Origin: Acidobacteriota bacterium
GTDB taxonomy: Bacteria > Acidobacteriota > Vicinamibacteria > Vicinamibacterales > UBA823
Direction: 5' to 3'
NCBI GenBank assembly: GCA_003509065.1
Contig: DODG01000300.1
Span: 8,811-21,239, forward strand
Length of the DNA: 12,429 nucleotides
Part shown: positions 1-5,851 of the stretch, piece after piece
Position numbering within the stretch: the first letter of the stretch is position 1
How the letters are laid out: the number at the start of each line of letters is the position of its first letter
The notes under the pieces: generated by a model
Told to the model about the DNA's origin: nothing
What the model saw: the letters and a program-made list of their open reading frames with translations, nothing else
Databases searched by the model: none
Program-made: the position numbers and the translations under genes

Positions 1-39
1 GTGATCGACGCAGAAGTGGTTGAAGACGAAAAGAAATAG
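1..39 (+). CDS. dnaK: DnaK (Hsp70) chaperone, C-terminal end only
   Basis: Only the last 12 codons and the TAG stop are inside the window. They read VIDAEVVEDEKK, which matches the acidic, lysine-ending tail (V-D-A-E-x-x-E) typical of bacterial DnaK. The immediately following dnaJ and hspR-type genes fit the common dnaK-dnaJ-hspR order. DnaK is the ATP-dependent cytosolic folding chaperone that DnaJ stimulates. The catalytic and substrate-binding domains lie upstream of the window and cannot be assessed. The identification rests on a very short peptide plus context. Confidence 0.8.
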   Translation: MIDAEVVEDEKK

Positions 40-42
40 GAA

Positions 43-60
43 GGCGGATTAACTCCCGCC
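43..60 (+). other. Small GGCGG/CCGCC hairpin between dnaK and dnaJ
   Basis: GGCGG (43-47) and CCGCC (56-60) can pair as a 5-bp all-GC stem with an 8-base loop in the 31-base dnaK-dnaJ gap. No T-run follows, so it does not look like a terminator. A GGAAGG sequence overlaps the dnaK stop just before the stem, and the sequence next to the dnaJ ATG (GAGAG, 2 bases away) is a poor ribosome site. The hairpin could therefore bring an upstream ribosome site closer to the start. That role is inference. Confidence 0.3.
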
Positions 61-70
61 GTCGAGAGCA

Positions 71-1165
71 ATGGATTTCTACCTAATTCTTGGGCTCGAA
101 CGCGGCGCCACAGTTAGGGATGTAAAGCGTGCCTACCGGCGCCTAGCACGAAAGTTTCATCCCGGTATCAATCCTGGCGATCAGGCCTCGGCAGTGTATT
201 TCCGTCGTGTGAACGAGGCCTATGAGACTTTAAGTGACCCAGAGCGTCGTCAGCGCTATGACACCCATGGAGAGATAACTGATTTGCCTGAGTCGTCCTC
301 CTCATTTGAATTTGAAGGTTTTGATTTTTCTGTTTCTGCTGAAGGATCTGCCGCGTCAACGTTTGGCGACCTCTTTGCGGATGTCTTTACTCAACCTGAG
401 ATAGGGGAAGCGGTTCCAGAAGATGGTGCTGACCTAATGTTAGGACTCACAGTCAGCTTTGAGGAATCCGTGAGTGGAGTCGAGCGCTCAGTGAATATAA
501 CCAGACTCAGCGGGTGTGCCGTTTGTCAGGGTACGGGCATATTGCAAATGGCTGAGGGTCGATGTGTCGAGTGTCAGGGCACAGGCAGTGTGCGCTGGGC
601 TCGTGGGCACATGGTGTTTTCAAAGAATTGTAGAGAGTGTGGCGGTTCAGGACGAAAGCACCACAGAGGATGTGGCACCTGCAGTGGTGAAGGTGTAATC
701 CCTCGTACAGAAAAAAACAGAGTACGCGTGCCACCAGGCATAGCTGATGGTGGTCGGATCCGGATACGTGAACGCGGACACGTTGGGCGCCGTGGTGGTC
801 GTGCGGGTGACTTATATTTGACAATTGCTGTGGAGAAGCATGAACTGTTTGAGCGTCACGGCAACGATTTATTTCTCGTCGTACCGATAGCGATTCATGA
901 AGCCGCGCTTGGATCAAAAATTGAAATACCAACTTTTGATGGTCGGGGTCGCGTACGGATTCCACCAGGTACGCAATCAGGACAGCGATTTCGACTCCGT
1001 GGACGTGGTGTGCCTTCTCTAGGAAGCGGACCACAGGGTGATCTGATTGTTGAAATACGTTTGGTTCTACCTCGTTTGGCCGATGAGCGATCTAAGGAGT
1101 TGTTACGAGAATTTGGCAAACTAAATCCTGAGAATGTCCGGAAAGAGTTCGATAAGCTTCCCTAA
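71..1165 (+). CDS. dnaJ: DnaJ (Hsp40) co-chaperone, class I, with HPG instead of HPD
   Basis: This cytosolic co-chaperone delivers unfolded substrates to DnaK and stimulates its ATPase. The 364-residue protein has the class I order: J-domain (about 3-64), a short Ser/Phe-rich linker with an FGDLF segment at 98-102 in place of a long G/F region, a zinc domain, then two beta-sandwich substrate domains to the end. The zinc domain has all four CxxCxGxG motifs, with cysteine pairs at 149/152, 165/168, 187/190 and 201/204. The oddity is at residues 30-32: the invariant His-Pro-Asp loop reads His-Pro-Gly (CAT CCC GGT), followed by INPGD. HPD is the motif that triggers DnaK ATP hydrolysis in the family. 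The rest of the J-domain is well conserved (KRAYRRLARKF, EAYETLSDPERRQRYD), so this is not a decayed gene. It lies 31 bp after dnaK and is probably co-transcribed with it. Confidence 0.95.
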   Translation: MDFYLILGLERGATVRDVKRAYRRLARKFHPGINPGDQASAVYFRRVNEAYETLSDPERRQRYDTHGEITDLPESSSSFEFEGFDFSVSAEGSAASTFGDLFADVFTQPEIGEAVPEDGADLMLGLTVSFEESVSGVERSVNITRLSGCAVCQGTGILQMAEGRCVECQGTGSVRWARGHMVFSKNCRECGGSGRKHHRGCGTCSGEGVIPRTEKNRVRVPPGIADGGRIRIRERGHVGRRGGRAGDLYLTIAVEKHELFERHGNDLFLVVPIAIHEAALGSKIEIPTFDGRGRVRIPPGTQSGQRFRLRGRGVPSLGSGPQGDLIVEIRLVLPRLADERSKELLREFGKLNPENVRKEFDKLP

Positions 1166-1225
1166 CGAGAGGTTTGTTTTTAGGATGAGAGATGTAGAAT
1201 AAAATGGCTATAAAAGCTCAAAATA

Positions 1226-1230
1226 AAGGA
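1226..1230 (+). promoter_or_regulatory. Shine-Dalgarno AAGGA that sets the hspR start
   Basis: AAGGA ends 6 bases before ATG 1237. The upstream in-frame ATG at 1204 has no comparable ribosome site, so the downstream start is preferred. Confidence 0.6.
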
Positions 1231-1236
1231 CTTTTC

Positions 1237-1650
1237 ATGATTAGCGCCGTGGCAAAAAAGTTCAATATTCATCCCCAGACTCTCCGTTTGTACGAACGTG
1301 AAGGATTATTGAAACCTTCTAGGACGGATGGCAATACGCGGCTCTATTCGGAGGAAGACCTTGAGCAACTTGAAATGATCTTATCGCTGACCCGAGAGCT
1401 TGGCGTGAATTTGGCGGGTGTCGAGATTATTCTCAACATGCGTCGCAAGATTGAGGAAATGCAAACCGAGGTGAACGAGTTCGTCGCTTATGTCAAACAA
1501 GAACTGACACGTGGTCTTGGCGACTGGGAACAACGCCTCGGAACTGCCATTGTTAAGTCGTCCCCAACCGATCTCATACTTGCAGGTTCCGAGGAGTCGA
1601 AAAAAACACAGGAAAGTCAAGAGTCAAATTCAAATCGGGATCAATCCTGA
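1237..1650 (+). CDS. hspR: HspR-type MerR-family heat-shock repressor
   Basis: This is a DNA-binding repressor of the MerR superfamily. In the HspR branch it represses the dnaK operon and is helped in this by DnaK itself. The start at 1237 gives 137 residues; an alternative ATG at 1204 adds 11. The N-terminal winged helix-turn-helix is plain (ISAVAKKFNIHPQTLRLYER, then EGLLKPSRTDGNTRLYSEED). It is followed by the helix and GVNLAGVEIIL segment that mark HspR, and a coiled-coil-like stretch (RRKIEEMQTEVNEF). No cysteine metal or effector site of classical MerR sensors is visible. The C-terminal 20 or so residues are low-complexity and hydrophilic (Ser/Glu/Gln/Asn) and coincide with the first copy of a 63-bp tandem repeat, which ends in the TGA stop. 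HspR operators (HAIR repeats) would lie upstream of dnaK, outside the window. HspR over other MerR proteins is supported by the GVNLAGV segment and the position after dnaJ. Confidence 0.88.
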   Translation: MISAVAKKFNIHPQTLRLYEREGLLKPSRTDGNTRLYSEEDLEQLEMILSLTRELGVNLAGVEIILNMRRKIEEMQTEVNEFVAYVKQELTRGLGDWEQRLGTAIVKSSPTDLILAGSEESKKTQESQESNSNRDQS

Positions 1651-1713
1651 TCTGAAGACTGGAAAGAAGAACAAGAAAGTCAAGAGTCAAGTTTAAATCG
1701 GAATCAATCCCGA
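1588..1713 (+). repeat. 63-bp in-frame tandem duplication across the hspR stop
   Basis: Unit 1 (1588-1650) and unit 2 (1651-1713) are directly adjacent and align without gaps, with 51 of 63 bases identical by hand count. The last 39 bases of each match at 35 positions. The length is a multiple of three. Read in the hspR frame, unit 1 begins SEESKKTQESQES and unit 2 begins SEDWKEEQESQES. The final codon is TGA, the hspR stop, in unit 1 and CGA (Arg) in unit 2. If the stop is read through, the frame stays open to TGA 1738-1740. This looks like an old tandem duplication of the tail of the gene, with a C-to-T change later creating the present stop, or the reverse change in the second copy. Confidence 0.85.
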
Positions 1714-1751
1714 AGAGATAGCTCGCCCACCAATTTTTGATCATTTTTCTT

Positions 1752-1778
1752 CTGACTGATTTTACTCTGCAGTACAAT
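1752..1778 (+). promoter_or_regulatory. Candidate sigma70-type promoter for the ATPase-hemW pair
   Basis: A TACAAT -10-like hexamer lies at 1773-1778, with CTGACT at 1752-1757 as a possible -35. The spacer is 15 bases, shorter than ideal. If used, transcription would start near 1785, downstream of the ATG at 1777, which agrees with ATG 1846 being the real start of the next gene. No clear terminator separates it from hspR. Confidence 0.3.
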
Positions 1779-1845
1779 GTGCGGCTTAGGGAACTGCGCT
1801 AGTTGGTTGTGGTTCACCGTCATTTCAAGTGTGGTTAATAAAACG

Positions 1846-2715
1846 ATGTCCTGTGAGCACTGTGGTGGTACCGGGTGGAAACCGATCGAGGGCGACGGCA
1901 TTCATCATGTTGTGCGGTGTGAATGTTGGCGAGACGCTTTAGCCGACAAGCTTCTCCGCGACGCACGTATTCCACCTCGCTATCAAGGTTGCGATCTAGG
2001 TGGATTTGTAACCTATCCTAATGAGAGATTAGAGAAAGCTGTGACTCGCAGTCGTGCGTTTGCGGAGAGGTTCCCGGTTGCCGATCGAGGACTTTTCTTT
2101 ATTGGCCCACCAGGAATTGGTAAGACTCATCTTGCTGTTGCGGTCTTGAAACATGTCGTTCAAAAGTGCGGCGCCCGGGCTTTGTTTTTCGACACCCGGG
2201 AATTGTTGCGGATGATACGCAGTACTTACAATCCAGTGGTTCGTACCACGGAGACCGACGTCCTACGACCGGTAATCGAGGCTGAACTATTGGTGTTGGA
2301 CGATCTTGGTTCTGAAAAGACGTCAGAATGGGTCGACGAGACGCTAAACCTAATAGTTAATACACGTTACAATGATCGACGACCGACAATTTTTACTTCT
2401 AATTACGAAGATCACCCTGAGCAGGACGATGAACGCTTGGACCAAGCTCTTATTGAGCGAGTCGGCTTCCGAATGCACTCAAGATTGCATGAAATGTGTG
2501 AATTCCTCGAGTTTTCTGGAGCAGATTATCGCTTCTGGGACTCTGAACACGGGCCAGCAACATCAGATGATCTTCACCTGCTATGGAAGCGTCGCGGGGC
2601 GTCCGTCCTGCCTACTCGAGTGACTCGGCGACGGGCTGGTGGACAACTTAAGGCCAGACTGCGTAATGGTAAAGCCGACTTGAAATGGTCTGGTGGTAAG
2701 GCAGGGTCGTCGTGA
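1846..2715 (+). CDS. DnaC/DnaI-like AAA+ ATPase with N-terminal zinc ribbon
   Basis: The 289-residue protein resembles the replicative helicase loaders DnaC/DnaI and the related IstB ATPases. It opens with a probable zinc ribbon (C3, C6, C25, C27; CEHCGGTGW then RCEC). The AAA+ core follows: Walker A GPPGIGKT at 87-94, Walker B LLVLDDLG at 148-155, sensor 1 TSN at 184-186, and the ERVGFRMHSRLHEM segment at 204-217 with its conserved arginines. The C-terminal 50 residues are basic and unordered in appearance. In the family the ATPase opens or escorts the DnaB helicase ring onto DNA, but an exact role here is inference. I prefer ATG 1846 over ATG 1777, because the longer form adds 23 hydrophobic residues with no counterpart in the family and its ATG abuts the candidate -10 box. 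The stop overlaps the hemW start (GTGA), so the two are translationally coupled. No transposase is adjacent, which argues against IstB. Confidence 0.8.
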   Translation: MSCEHCGGTGWKPIEGDGIHHVVRCECWRDALADKLLRDARIPPRYQGCDLGGFVTYPNERLEKAVTRSRAFAERFPVADRGLFFIGPPGIGKTHLAVAVLKHVVQKCGARALFFDTRELLRMIRSTYNPVVRTTETDVLRPVIEAELLVLDDLGSEKTSEWVDETLNLIVNTRYNDRRPTIFTSNYEDHPEQDDERLDQALIERVGFRMHSRLHEMCEFLEFSGADYRFWDSEHGPATSDDLHLLWKRRGASVLPTRVTRRRAGGQLKARLRNGKADLKWSGGKAGSS

Positions 2716-3893
2716 GTGCGGAGACGTGCTCAATTGAAGGCTTACCAACAGCGGCGGGGATTACGGCAAGCGACGCACTAGGTCTGTACCTGCACATCCC
2801 GTTCTGTAGTGCTATTTGCGGCTATTGCAATTTTAATCGTTTTTTATTTAATGAGCCGCGCAAAGAGTCGTACCTAACAGCAATCGAACTTGAAGTTCGA
2901 AAGATGGCTGATGGTTCTTCGGTTGACTCGGTGCACTTCGGTGGCGGTACCCCGTCCTTGTTGTTACCTGAGGAGGTAGGTCGGCTGGTGGCTGCTTGTC
3001 GGGACTCATTTAATCTGGCGAGCGACACGGAAATCACCTTGGAGGCGAATCCCGAGTCTTTGACGATAGAACGATTGGCTGGTTATCGCCAGGCTGGTAT
3101 TACGCGGCTGAGTATAGGGGTCCAGTCTTTTCTTAATGAAGAACTCGCTCGGTTAGATCGAGCCCATACAGCGTCTGACGCGGAGCGCGTGTTCCGAACA
3201 GCTCGCAGAGAAGGTTTTGATAATCTAAGCCTTGATCTCATGATGTGGTTGCCAGGGCAAACGCTTGTAGAATGGCAAACATCCGTTGATGCGGCGCTCG
3301 CCTTGGCTCCTGATCACGTGTCACTCTATTTACTTGAGTTATATCCAAGTGCACCATTGCAAGCTCAGATGGCAAGACAAGCTTGGTCTCGTGTGCCGGA
3401 TGATGATGCAGCAGATATGTATCTGGATGCGATGGAACGTTTCGAAGGGGCAGGGTATCATCAGTATGAGATTTCGAACGTAGCTTGTCCAGGGAAGCGC
3501 TCACAGCACAATCTGAAGTACTGGACCGATGGGGCCTGGATTGGATTTGGTTGTGGTGCTCACTCAACCCGTGGCAATCTGAGGTGGCACAATGTGTCCA
3601 GTGTTGATGAGTACGTTGTTAAGGCCAAAAATGGAGTCGATTTCCGCGTTGATCAACGGATGAGGTCGGTGGAAGAGTGTTGGTCTGACGCATTAATCAT
3701 GGGATTACGACTCGTGGATGGGGTGGACTTAGATATAGTAGAGACGCGTTACGAGATTGACGTCAGAGGACAGTATGGCTCGGCTTTGAGGCCTTTTCTT
3801 GACGTCGGGGTGCTAGTGGAGGAAAATCGGCGACTGCGGCTTACCAGGCAGGGAATGCTGGTCGCGAATGAGATAATGAGTGTTTTCGTTTAG
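2712..3893 (+). CDS. hemW: HemW-like radical SAM protein (heme chaperone)
   Basis: The protein has 393 residues and belongs to the coproporphyrinogen-oxidase-like radical SAM family. The cluster-binding motif is C32-x3-C36-x2-C39, followed by NFNRF. The SAM-binding GGGTPS is at about 77-82 and LEANPESLT is conserved. The HNLKYW motif and the phenylalanine-containing CxxxCxxCxF pattern favour HemW, which binds heme and passes it to target haemoproteins, over HemN, which oxidises coproporphyrinogen III. The catalytic-side N-terminal extension of true HemN is missing. The HemW winged-helix-like C-terminus is present (WSDALIMGLRL to the end). The start is GTG 2712, which overlaps the stop of the ATPase gene. 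Many such genes are annotated as HemN by transfer; biochemical activity cannot be read from sequence alone. Confidence 0.88.
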   Translation: MSAETCSIEGLPTAAGITASDALGLYLHIPFCSAICGYCNFNRFLFNEPRKESYLTAIELEVRKMADGSSVDSVHFGGGTPSLLLPEEVGRLVAACRDSFNLASDTEITLEANPESLTIERLAGYRQAGITRLSIGVQSFLNEELARLDRAHTASDAERVFRTARREGFDNLSLDLMMWLPGQTLVEWQTSVDAALALAPDHVSLYLLELYPSAPLQAQMARQAWSRVPDDDAADMYLDAMERFEGAGYHQYEISNVACPGKRSQHNLKYWTDGAWIGFGCGAHSTRGNLRWHNVSSVDEYVVKAKNGVDFRVDQRMRSVEECWSDALIMGLRLVDGVDLDIVETRYEIDVRGQYGSALRPFLDVGVLVEENRRLRLTRQGMLVANEIMSVFV

Positions 3894-3927
3894 TGGGGTA
3901 ATACGGTAAAGTAAGCGCTTTTGATTC

Positions 3928-3934
3928 AAGGAGG
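3928..3934 (+). promoter_or_regulatory. Strong Shine-Dalgarno AAGGAGG that decides the start at 3942
   Basis: AAGGAGG sits 7 bases before ATG 3942. The longer reading from TTG 3921 would run through this site, so the ATG is chosen. It is among the best ribosome sites in the window and suggests substantial translation of the exported protein. Confidence 0.7.
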
Positions 3935-3941
3935 TTTGGGA

Positions 3942-4406
3942 ATGGGTTTATTAAGGTTTTCTTCGATCCGGTTCAGTCGATCTGTCTGGGTCGGAGCTTT
4001 GACAGCAATAATCGTTCTGTTTGGGATGCAGGGCCTTGCGGTAGCGCAGGCGCAAAATTCTGCGTTGACATTCAATAATGGAGGATTCATTCAAAACATC
4101 ATTAGGGCCGGGAGTACTGCCGATTTCGAAATGGTGATGGGCAGGGTGAAGGAAGGCCTTCAAAACAGCGACGACTCAGCCAAGCGACGTCAGGCGGATA
4201 GTTGGAAAATATATAAGTTACCCGCACAAGCAGATGGCAGCGTGATTTATCTCGCGATTATCGATCCGCCGGTGCCACAAGCAGATTACACCGTTTCGAA
4301 TATTCTCCTTGAGGCGTATGGGCAAGAAGAAGCGCAGCGTCTGTACGATATTTATAGTGCCGCAGCCGCTGGTTATAGTGCTTCGGAAATTGACCCAGTG
4401 CAGTGA
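3942..4406 (+). CDS. Small secreted protein of unknown function, paralogue 1
   Basis: I do not recognise a named family. The 154-residue product has a clear signal peptide: basic residues (R5, R10, R14), a hydrophobic core at about 16-33, and a likely cut after AVA or AQA near 35-38, so it should be periplasmic or secreted. The mature part carries DFEMVMGRV at 61-69, SWKIY at 87-91, IDP at 107-109, ADYT at 114-117 and NILLE at 120-124, all shared with the minus-strand protein at 5157-5621. The two full-length forms have the same length. The alternating helix/strand look of about 110 mature residues could suit a ferredoxin-like alpha/beta domain, but that is a guess. It has no cysteine. It starts 48 bp after hemW on the same strand. 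Function is unknown. Confidence 0.8.
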   Translation: MGLLRFSSIRFSRSVWVGALTAIIVLFGMQGLAVAQAQNSALTFNNGGFIQNIIRAGSTADFEMVMGRVKEGLQNSDDSAKRRQADSWKIYKLPAQADGSVIYLAIIDPPVPQADYTVSNILLEAYGQEEAQRLYDIYSAAAAGYSASEIDPVQ

Positions 4407-4520
4407 GTTTTTAATCGCTATGATTTAGCTGACTACCGATAATTGGTATCACGGTCACTGGGTAGATTTAGCGTGTTCAAGTTTACCGCCTAGGATGAAG
4501 TCTCTCTGTAGGCTGTAAGG

Positions 4521-4552
4521 GTCGCATTGTTAGCAATGCAGGTTCCTGCGAC
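4521..4552. repeat. Overlapping inverted repeats between convergent genes
   Basis: In the 218-bp gap between the convergent genes (4407-4624), three perfect inverted repeats overlap: GTCGCA/TGCGAC (4521-4526 with 4547-4552), GCATTG-TTAG-CAATGC (4524-4539) and GCAGG-TT-CCTGC (4538-4549). The outer stem and the two inner hairpins share bases and are mutually exclusive. No T-run follows on either strand, so an intrinsic terminator is not clear. I see nothing else definable in the gap, and no convincing ORF. Confidence 0.35.
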
Positions 4553-4624
4553 TGTAGAACCTCACGTGCTTTGTTTTGGCTGGGCAGAGTGTCATTGCTC
4601 ACGAAACAGGCAGGATGGTTGGTT

Positions 4625-5146
4625 TCAAAAGGCTGCATTTAACCCCACATAGAGTCGCTTGGGGTCGGATTTCTGTGGCGAACCACGTAATCTAAAGATT
4701 CGATAATCGACCCGTACCCGAAACGGCCCAGCCAGAGTCATTTTGATGCCACCACCGACGTTTACACCGAGCTGGTTAAATCTCGAACTGACCATTTTTT
4801 CTCGGTAGATTCCAATACCAGTTGTGCCGTAGAACTTGAACCCCTTGACTGCGGTGGGAGTTTCAACCACAACATTCGCCATACCTGTTCTCAGTAACGG
4901 AGATCCAAGGGCAGGGTCCTCCAGTGCGCTCGCATACTCCAGCTCGAAGCCTACGAGCTTCATAAATAGCATCCCGATGGCAAAACCGCTAGTCGGGCGG
5001 TTTGCGGTTGTGTTATTTACCCCGGTGAAGAGCGTGACATCAGCATAGGTTGTTGCGGGTTGGAACACCGTGATGAGGCACACCAGAAAGCCTGTGAGTA
5101 TTGCCAGTTGGCAACGATCTCGGATTGGTGAGCCCAACTTGGTCAT
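4625..5146 (-). CDS. Outer-membrane beta-barrel-like protein
   Basis: The 173-residue product begins with a basic N-terminus, a hydrophobic segment (about residues 12-28) and a likely signal-peptidase site after TTYA, followed by DVTLFTG. The mature part (about 140 residues) alternates polar and hydrophobic residues in short runs separated by glycine-rich turns (GFAIGMLFM, FYGTTGIGIYR, LGVNVGGGIKM, FRVRVDYRIFRL). It ends in LYVGLNAAF, a C-terminal phenylalanine strand of the kind recognised by the BAM machinery. This suits an 8-strand OmpA/OmpX-like porin-fold protein. Substrate or partner is unknown. The ATG at 5146 is chosen because TAAGGA, which includes the stop codon of the upstream gene, sits 7 bases before it. 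The gene lies 10 bp after the secreted-protein gene at 5157-5621 and is almost certainly in the same operon. Confidence 0.78.
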   Translation of the reverse strand: MTKLGSPIRDRCQLAILTGFLVCLITVFQPATTYADVTLFTGVNNTTANRPTSGFAIGMLFMKLVGFELEYASALEDPALGSPLLRTGMANVVVETPTAVKGFKFYGTTGIGIYREKMVSSRFNQLGVNVGGGIKMTLAGPFRVRVDYRIFRLRGSPQKSDPKRLYVGLNAAF

Positions 5147-5153
5147 AGCCCGT

Positions 5154-5159
5154 TCCTTA
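5154..5159 (-). promoter_or_regulatory. Ribosome site TAAGGA overlapping the upstream stop codon
   Basis: On the minus strand TAAGGA contains the TAA stop of the secreted-protein gene and the Shine-Dalgarno of the beta-barrel gene, whose ATG follows after 7 bases. This arrangement suggests translational coupling of the two. Confidence 0.6.
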
Positions 5160-5621
5160 TTGTTGACTGTTTCCATCACTCGTAGCGGATTCGTTGAAAT
5201 CCGAGGCCAATCGCATATTGATCATGCTTGGACTATAGGCGTAGCACGAAGCAAACGTTTCGTACAAGGCCTGCGCTTCAAGTGGTAATTCTTCTCGTAG
5301 AATATTGCCAATCGTGTAGTCCGCTTCTTCGAGCGCAGGGTCGATGACGAAAATATACAGAACTGAATCTTGCGGGCCTGGTTCAACCGCTTGATAGACC
5401 TTCCAATTTTCAGCCTGATTGCGGCGTACTGCGCTTTCACTCTCATGCAAGGCATCACGTACTCGTCCCATAACCATCTCAAAGTCTTCAGTTTTGTCTG
5501 GCTGAATCGGATGAAATACCATGCCGGCTTCTGCTGTAAAGATGCGGTCTTGGCTAAAGGCTGGGGAGGCACCAAGTAGAACGATAAAGGCGGTTAGGTA
5601 AAGAATAGTTCGTCCAATCAT
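5157..5621 (-). CDS. Small secreted protein of unknown function, paralogue 2
   Basis: This is a homologue of the plus-strand protein at 3942-4406, with the same length (154 residues). It has a signal peptide (MIGRT start, hydrophobic 6-18, likely cut after SPAFS near 23). The shared motifs are DFEMVMGRV at 46-54, NWKVY at 72-76, IDP at 93-95, ADYT at 100-103 and NILREE at 106-111. It also has a C-terminal SMINMRLASDF segment and a Ser/Asn/Gln tail that the other copy lacks, and one cysteine in its C-terminal third. The start at 5621 is preferred over 5654 because GAAGGAG (5629-5635) lies 7 bases before it. It is first in a minus-strand operon with the beta-barrel gene, so an envelope role linked to that protein is likely. 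The biochemical role is unknown. Confidence 0.8.
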   Translation of the reverse strand: MIGRTILYLTAFIVLLGASPAFSQDRIFTAEAGMVFHPIQPDKTEDFEMVMGRVRDALHESESAVRRNQAENWKVYQAVEPGPQDSVLYIFVIDPALEEADYTIGNILREELPLEAQALYETFASCYAYSPSMINMRLASDFNESATSDGNSQQ

Positions 5622-5628
5622 ACGATTG

Positions 5629-5635
5629 CTCCTTC
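5629..5635 (-). promoter_or_regulatory. Shine-Dalgarno GAAGGAG for secreted paralogue 2
   Basis: On the minus strand GAAGGAG is 7 bases before the ATG at 5621, which fixes the start there and places the signal peptide directly at the N-terminus. Confidence 0.65.
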
Positions 5636-5668
5636 GCTGGGCGAGTAAAGGCACCCGTGGTAATGCTT

Positions 5669-5696
5669 AGTATAAGTGTAGACCTTCACCCACAAG
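5669..5696 (-). promoter_or_regulatory. Candidate promoter for the minus-strand envelope operon
   Basis: The minus strand reads TATACT (5669-5674), a good -10 hexamer, with CTTGTG (5691-5696) 16 bases upstream as a weak -35. A start near 5661 would leave about 40 bases of leader. The strength of the -35 is doubtful. Confidence 0.3.
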
Positions 5697-5773
5697 GCTC
5701 AAAGTACTCTTGTGTCGGTGCCTGTCTTGATTGCTTTGGCTACCGTGGTGGTGTTTGAGCGTGTGATACAGTT

Positions 5774-5801
5774 TTGCCGAATTGTCCATTAGAAATATCA
5801 G
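5774..5801 (+). promoter_or_regulatory. Candidate promoter for meaB
   Basis: TTGCCG (5774-5779) and TATCAG (5796-5801) are separated by 16 bases in the gap between the divergent minus-strand operon and meaB. Each matches the sigma70 consensus at four of six positions, so this is only a candidate. The rest of the 230-bp gap (5622-5851) shows no recognisable gene. Confidence 0.22.
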
Positions 5802-5851
5802 CGGCGAACACAATACAGCCCAGATTTTAGTGACTCCATTGCCGGTGGTTG

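Noticed and set aside
507..1034. Long minus-strand ORF (175 codons) inside dnaJ
   Set aside because: It lies antisense to a well-supported gene, its translation is rich in His/Cys/Arg with no motif, and no ribosome site was seen. It is a shadow of dnaJ codon use.
1640..1740. Selenocysteine or programmed readthrough of the hspR TGA
   Set aside because: No catalytic context or recoding element is visible. The tandem repeat explains the open frame better. Readthrough is kept only as a testable option.
1777..1845. Upstream ATG 1777 for the DnaC-like ATPase
   Set aside because: It adds 23 residues unlike the family before the zinc ribbon, and its ATG abuts a candidate -10 box. ATG 1846 is more likely.
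4836..5048. Plus-strand ORF antisense to the beta-barrel gene
   Set aside because: Its product is low-complexity Ser/Pro with no motif, and the minus-strand frame has a signal peptide and barrel pattern.
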